Positions 60,600-64,000 of a stretch of DNA of 64,000 bases are shown piece after piece (position 1 is the stretch's first letter; every line of letters starts with the position of its first letter). The stretch comes from Hermatobates lingyangjiaoensis (Eukaryota; Arthropoda; Insecta; Hemiptera; Hermatobatidae). The notes under the pieces are model-generated. The model made no database searches, was not told where the DNA came from, and was given only the letters and a program-made list of their open reading frames with translations. A program made the position numbers and the translations under genes. The stretch covers positions 2,753,001-2,817,000 of the forward strand of contig JAPFBL010000003.1 of NCBI GenBank assembly GCA_026182355.1. Direction: 5' to 3'.

Positions 60600-62920
60600 T
60601 GTTTGTGGAAATGAAACTTCTGTACTATAAGATGTTGAATTAACTTTCACAAATGATAAAAGAAGAACGAATGTTATATCCAGAGAAATTATTATACATT
60701 CATAATATGTTCTAGTTCTACACTGATCTTTCTGGAGAATTGAATTTAACAATATATTTAATAAATTGTGTTAACCTTCATCATTTTATTTCCATGTTGT
60801 GTCATAGAATTATTTCTTGTGAATTGAGCATTATTATAAATGAAACTGTCTTCCGAGAACTATCCATTAAATAACCAGGCAGATGTCTTTTCAAATGATG
60901 CCATTATTCAGAGTCTTGAGGAACCCATGATGAATTCATCTTTTATTGAAAAACTCCAAGGCACTAATCAGAGCAGATGATAACCGATGATAAGCAGTAG
61001 ATGATAGTCATAATTGAAAACAGTCTGTTCTCAAGAAGCCCTTGACTGTCATTTCTGCTTATTCACTAGAAGCTCTGGCTGATTTCTTATTCAAGTTAGC
61101 TGCCTTATATGTACATTTATAAACTGTAATCAAAACAAATCATATGCATGTGAAAGAAATTCAAAACTGAGTTACAATTGAGAAAGTGGTTGATATATTA
61201 AACAATCTTTTTCAAAGGGGCACTTGCACAATTGTTTTAAATATTTCATATATTGAATCTAATTGTAGACTGCTTCAACATTTCTCCAGCACCAACTATT
61301 TCTCTGAGAAAAGTTTGATAACACAATGGTTACAACATGAGAAAAATTTCATTTCGAATGAAAAATTATAAGTCAAATGTATGGCATTTGTAATGTTATA
61401 GCATAGGCTATATAAGGGCTGGAATGTAAAAATATTGTGTGCCTTAAAACTACATTATTTTAGTGTTAATGGAGGGGAAGTAACCAATTTCTATTTTTTA
61501 TTTAACTGTTATTGACTCTACTATTATAAAATTTATAATCTCGAATAGTTATATTCCAATAATGTTTTACTCATGACAGTATTCACATCAAAATTAAATT
61601 TTCTTAAATTATCAAGCAAGTCGGTGAAATATGAACTGGCTTTATTACAAATTCAGTTGAAATACTTTCCTCGTATTTCAATTCCCTCTAAACACAATAG
61701 GGATCTTTTTACACCAAGGAAATGATTCGTCAATTTCATTAATGAATATGCAGCGGCTTGACCTGTAGAGTGTTTACCTAGTTATATGCCCCCCTCCCCC
61801 ACCCACATTACTATAATCAATAACTATAACAATAACAATAACTATAATCAAAAATGCGTTCAGCTTCCAAATGTGTAAGTTCATCAAAATCTCAAATTCG
61901 ATTTATTTTATAATAATTTTACTCTCACTTACTGTAAAACAAAAATTGACAGCAAAACTGTGACAAAAAAGTAAGGATTATGAGGCACATTAGCTTTCTT
62001 GAGACGCATATTATTAATTTATAACGAAAGTCAAAATATAGCAATGTTTTATTGTTAGCTTTTTGAATTCATTGCCTTTATTGATCGTTTTATTTGGATT
62101 ATAAATATATATATATATATATCGTCTTCCGTAATGTCTCTCTTGGTTGCTGAAAAGGATCCCTGCAATATTTGGCAGCATTCGCTTGAGTGAATGATAG
62201 GCAATTCTGAAACATAAATTACTGTATTTGAGTTTTCTTCCCTTTATTATATTAAAGGTAATATTGTAGTATTTTTTTTTTCTTAGAGTAAAGCTCTTTG
62301 TGTTTGCTAACACTCGTTTGAATATGTTAAAAAACTCTCTTCTATACAAGCTGTATAAATTACATGGTTTTCAAACCCTCTTCTAGTACATGCAACATGA
62401 CTCTCCTATTGTTGGCCGCAATATTGCTTCTGTTTATGTAACATATACTAACCGTTAAACCTGTGAAAGAAGCTTTGGTGCTACGGGGTGAGGGGGGGGG
62501 ACTAAATCGATTTGAGATGTTCTGCCACTAAATCCCATCCTTCTTAAGAAGATTCTCAAAACCTCACAACTCTGTTGTGCTATTTTTGTCATGTTGCATA
62601 ATATTATTAACGAATTTGAATAAAATGGCTCTGTTTTATTCTATTTCATTTTTATATTGATATGGTATTGTAAATACACGTTTAAAATATCAATATTTTT
62701 GTGATTTTATATATGCTCACAATCGTTATAAAGTTATCTACAAAAAGCAAAGTACCATCTTTACTTTGGTGTACATCATTCTGAATAGTCAAAAAATTTT
62801 AATTTGTGATTAAGAAAATGTATACTATTTAATTCAAAAACTAACCCATACATATTTTCCCAGAACATTTAGTACCAATTCAATGAAGTTGTTACATCAA
62901 AAAGTTGTTCAAAACAGTAT
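60600..62920. other. Stretch without genes
   Basis: AT-rich with a C-rich run at about 61790-61805, a (TA)n run at 62105-62122 and a G-run at about 62493-62500. Open frames are short and featureless, including the 111-codon minus-strand frame at 62014-62349. Confidence 0.45.
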
Positions 62921-62926
62921 ATTTTA

Positions 62927-63441
62927 CTTTACTAGAAGTAAAGTATAGTGATCATGAAAAAATTTGATCTCGAAATTTTGACGGAATTACATGTTTTGAG
63001 GTCCCCAAAGTCATTTTATGAAGTTTTTTGATGATGTCTGTTGATGGTGGGGGGGAGGGGGGGGGGGGAGTATTTAGATTGCTTGTTACCACGCTACGGT
63101 CTAGAATCTTTGATGATCAAGTTGATATTTCACAGCAAAATGGGCCCCATAGTATCGATGATTCCTATTGTTTGAGAGGAATTATGCATGAAAGTCACTT
63201 TTTTTGCCAAAAACCTGTTTTTGAATGAAAACCTGTTAATGAAATTTTGGCATTATCTTTGAGGTTATCTTATTACAAATGTAATAAGAAATATTATCCT
63301 ATCAATAGTTTATAAACATATTTATAGATAAGTTTCAAACTGATATTACGCTTAAATGAGAAATTATGTATTATTTACCCAAGAAGTTTGATATTAAGTT
63401 TACTTATAGTAAGGTCGAGTGCAGGCCACTCCAGATTTTTT
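62927..63441 (+). mobile_element. Short A-to-B element, internally deleted, about 515 bp
   Basis: It carries the A opening ('tttactttactagaagtaaa', 'agtatagtgatcatgaaaaa') and, only about 450 bases later, the B terminus (AGTAAGGTCGAGTG, CAGGC, CACTCCAGATTTTTTT). This single short copy with both family ends shows that A start and B end are the two termini of one element. The G-rich run at 63047-63070 replaces the (GGGT)n tract. Confidence 0.75.
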
Positions 63442-63763
63442 TAGTACTGTCATCAAAATTTCATATAAATATATGGACACGATTGATGGTTTATAAATCT
63501 CAACCAGTCCGTTTTGTTCCACATATTTAATAGTTTAGACAACTTTTAAAATAAATAGGTTTAAAAATTACTTTTATTAAGTTATATTCCGACTAATTAA
63601 TTTAATATTGATTATATATTTTTCGTTTTTTAAGAAATAGTTTAATACGTTTTTTTGTATGTTTAATTAATATTTATAAAAGAAACACTGATAGAAGGGG
63701 ACTATTTTAAAATGAGATAGTTTAGATGGCATGTGATTGGTGCACCAGTAGAGCTAAGTCATT

Positions 63764-63889
63764 CTAAAAAGGCGCCAATACACTCCTAGTTCAGTTCTCC
63801 GCGTCCTTCCTGGAATCTTTCAAACCGTTTTAACCTCTCTATGGGTTTATTGTGTTCACTAGTTAATTCTTTTCATCACACTTCCAATA
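63764..63889 (+). promoter_or_regulatory. Candidate core promoter and short first exon
   Basis: CTAAAAAGGCG (TATA-like) begins at 63764, and TCAGTT, the arthropod initiator, has its A at 63793, a distance of 29 bases, the usual TATA-initiator spacing. The region is GC-richer than its surroundings. A strong splice donor, AATA|GTAAGTA, follows at 63890. An ATG at 63841 would encode MGLLCSLVNSFHHTSN before the donor, but its context is weak and the exon may be non-coding. This could start a new gene beyond the window. Confidence 0.35.
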
Positions 63890-64000
63890 GTAAGTACAAA
63901 TTCCTTTTTAACTTATTTTTGTATCTTTAATGTTACTTAATTAGTTTAATGCTAAATATTATTAATTTCATAATTAGCAATTAAAACGATTCCACAAACT

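Noticed and set aside
62014..62349. 111-codon minus-strand open frame
   Set aside because: Its content is low-complexity (including a TA-repeat-derived YIYIYIYN stretch), with no domain and no support from composition.

Overview
The window is a piece of an AT-rich animal genome, most probably an insect. It holds one split protein-coding gene with very long introns, many decayed non-LTR (LINE), LTR and Helitron transposon fragments, a tRNA-derived SINE, and a (TTAGG)n-like tract of the insect telomere type. The repeats suggested a hemipteran to me, but that is only an impression. There is no sign of bacterial or viral gene organisation.

The one convincing host gene lies on the + strand. Five exons (1842-2272, 6555-6709, 23962-24171, 42910-43010, 54541-54717) join in consistent phase (0, 2, 2, 1) through GT-AG introns of 4.3, 17.3, 18.7 and 11.5 kb. 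They encode 357 complete codons: a CUB domain, a second CUB domain, and a full six-cysteine C-type lectin domain (CTLD). Both ends run out of the window or into exons I could not find: the first exon needs one base from an upstream exon, and the last leaves one base over. The signal peptide and the C-terminus are therefore missing. The product should be a secreted or surface extracellular lectin.

Almost everything else is intronic or 3' repeat material. Intron 2 (6710-23961) holds a LINE endonuclease fragment carrying an 8 x 114 bp tandem array, two fold-back elements, a SINE with a perfect 12 bp target-site duplication, a Helitron helicase remnant, a LINE RNase H remnant and a 23 bp minisatellite. 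Intron 3 (24172-42909) holds a minus-strand copy of a dispersed repeat, LINE fragments, and a tandem A-A-B-B block at 37.9-41.2 kb. Intron 4 (43011-54540) holds a cluster of fold-back elements at 45.1-46.1 kb, another SINE, LINE 3' ends, an unidentified GC-richer fragment, and a 235 bp-arm palindrome ending 15 bases before the last exon. The right flank holds a decayed Ty3/gypsy-type reverse transcriptase fragment, further family copies and, at the extreme right, a possible promoter with a first exon.

Three points deserve a second look. (1) Several fold-back elements share an RNA-like core resembling a hammerhead ribozyme, with one extra base. (2) A repeat family ends in a conserved hairpin plus T-run and seems to be the deletion derivative of a LINE. 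(3) A LINE endonuclease segment has been amplified in a multiple of three bases.
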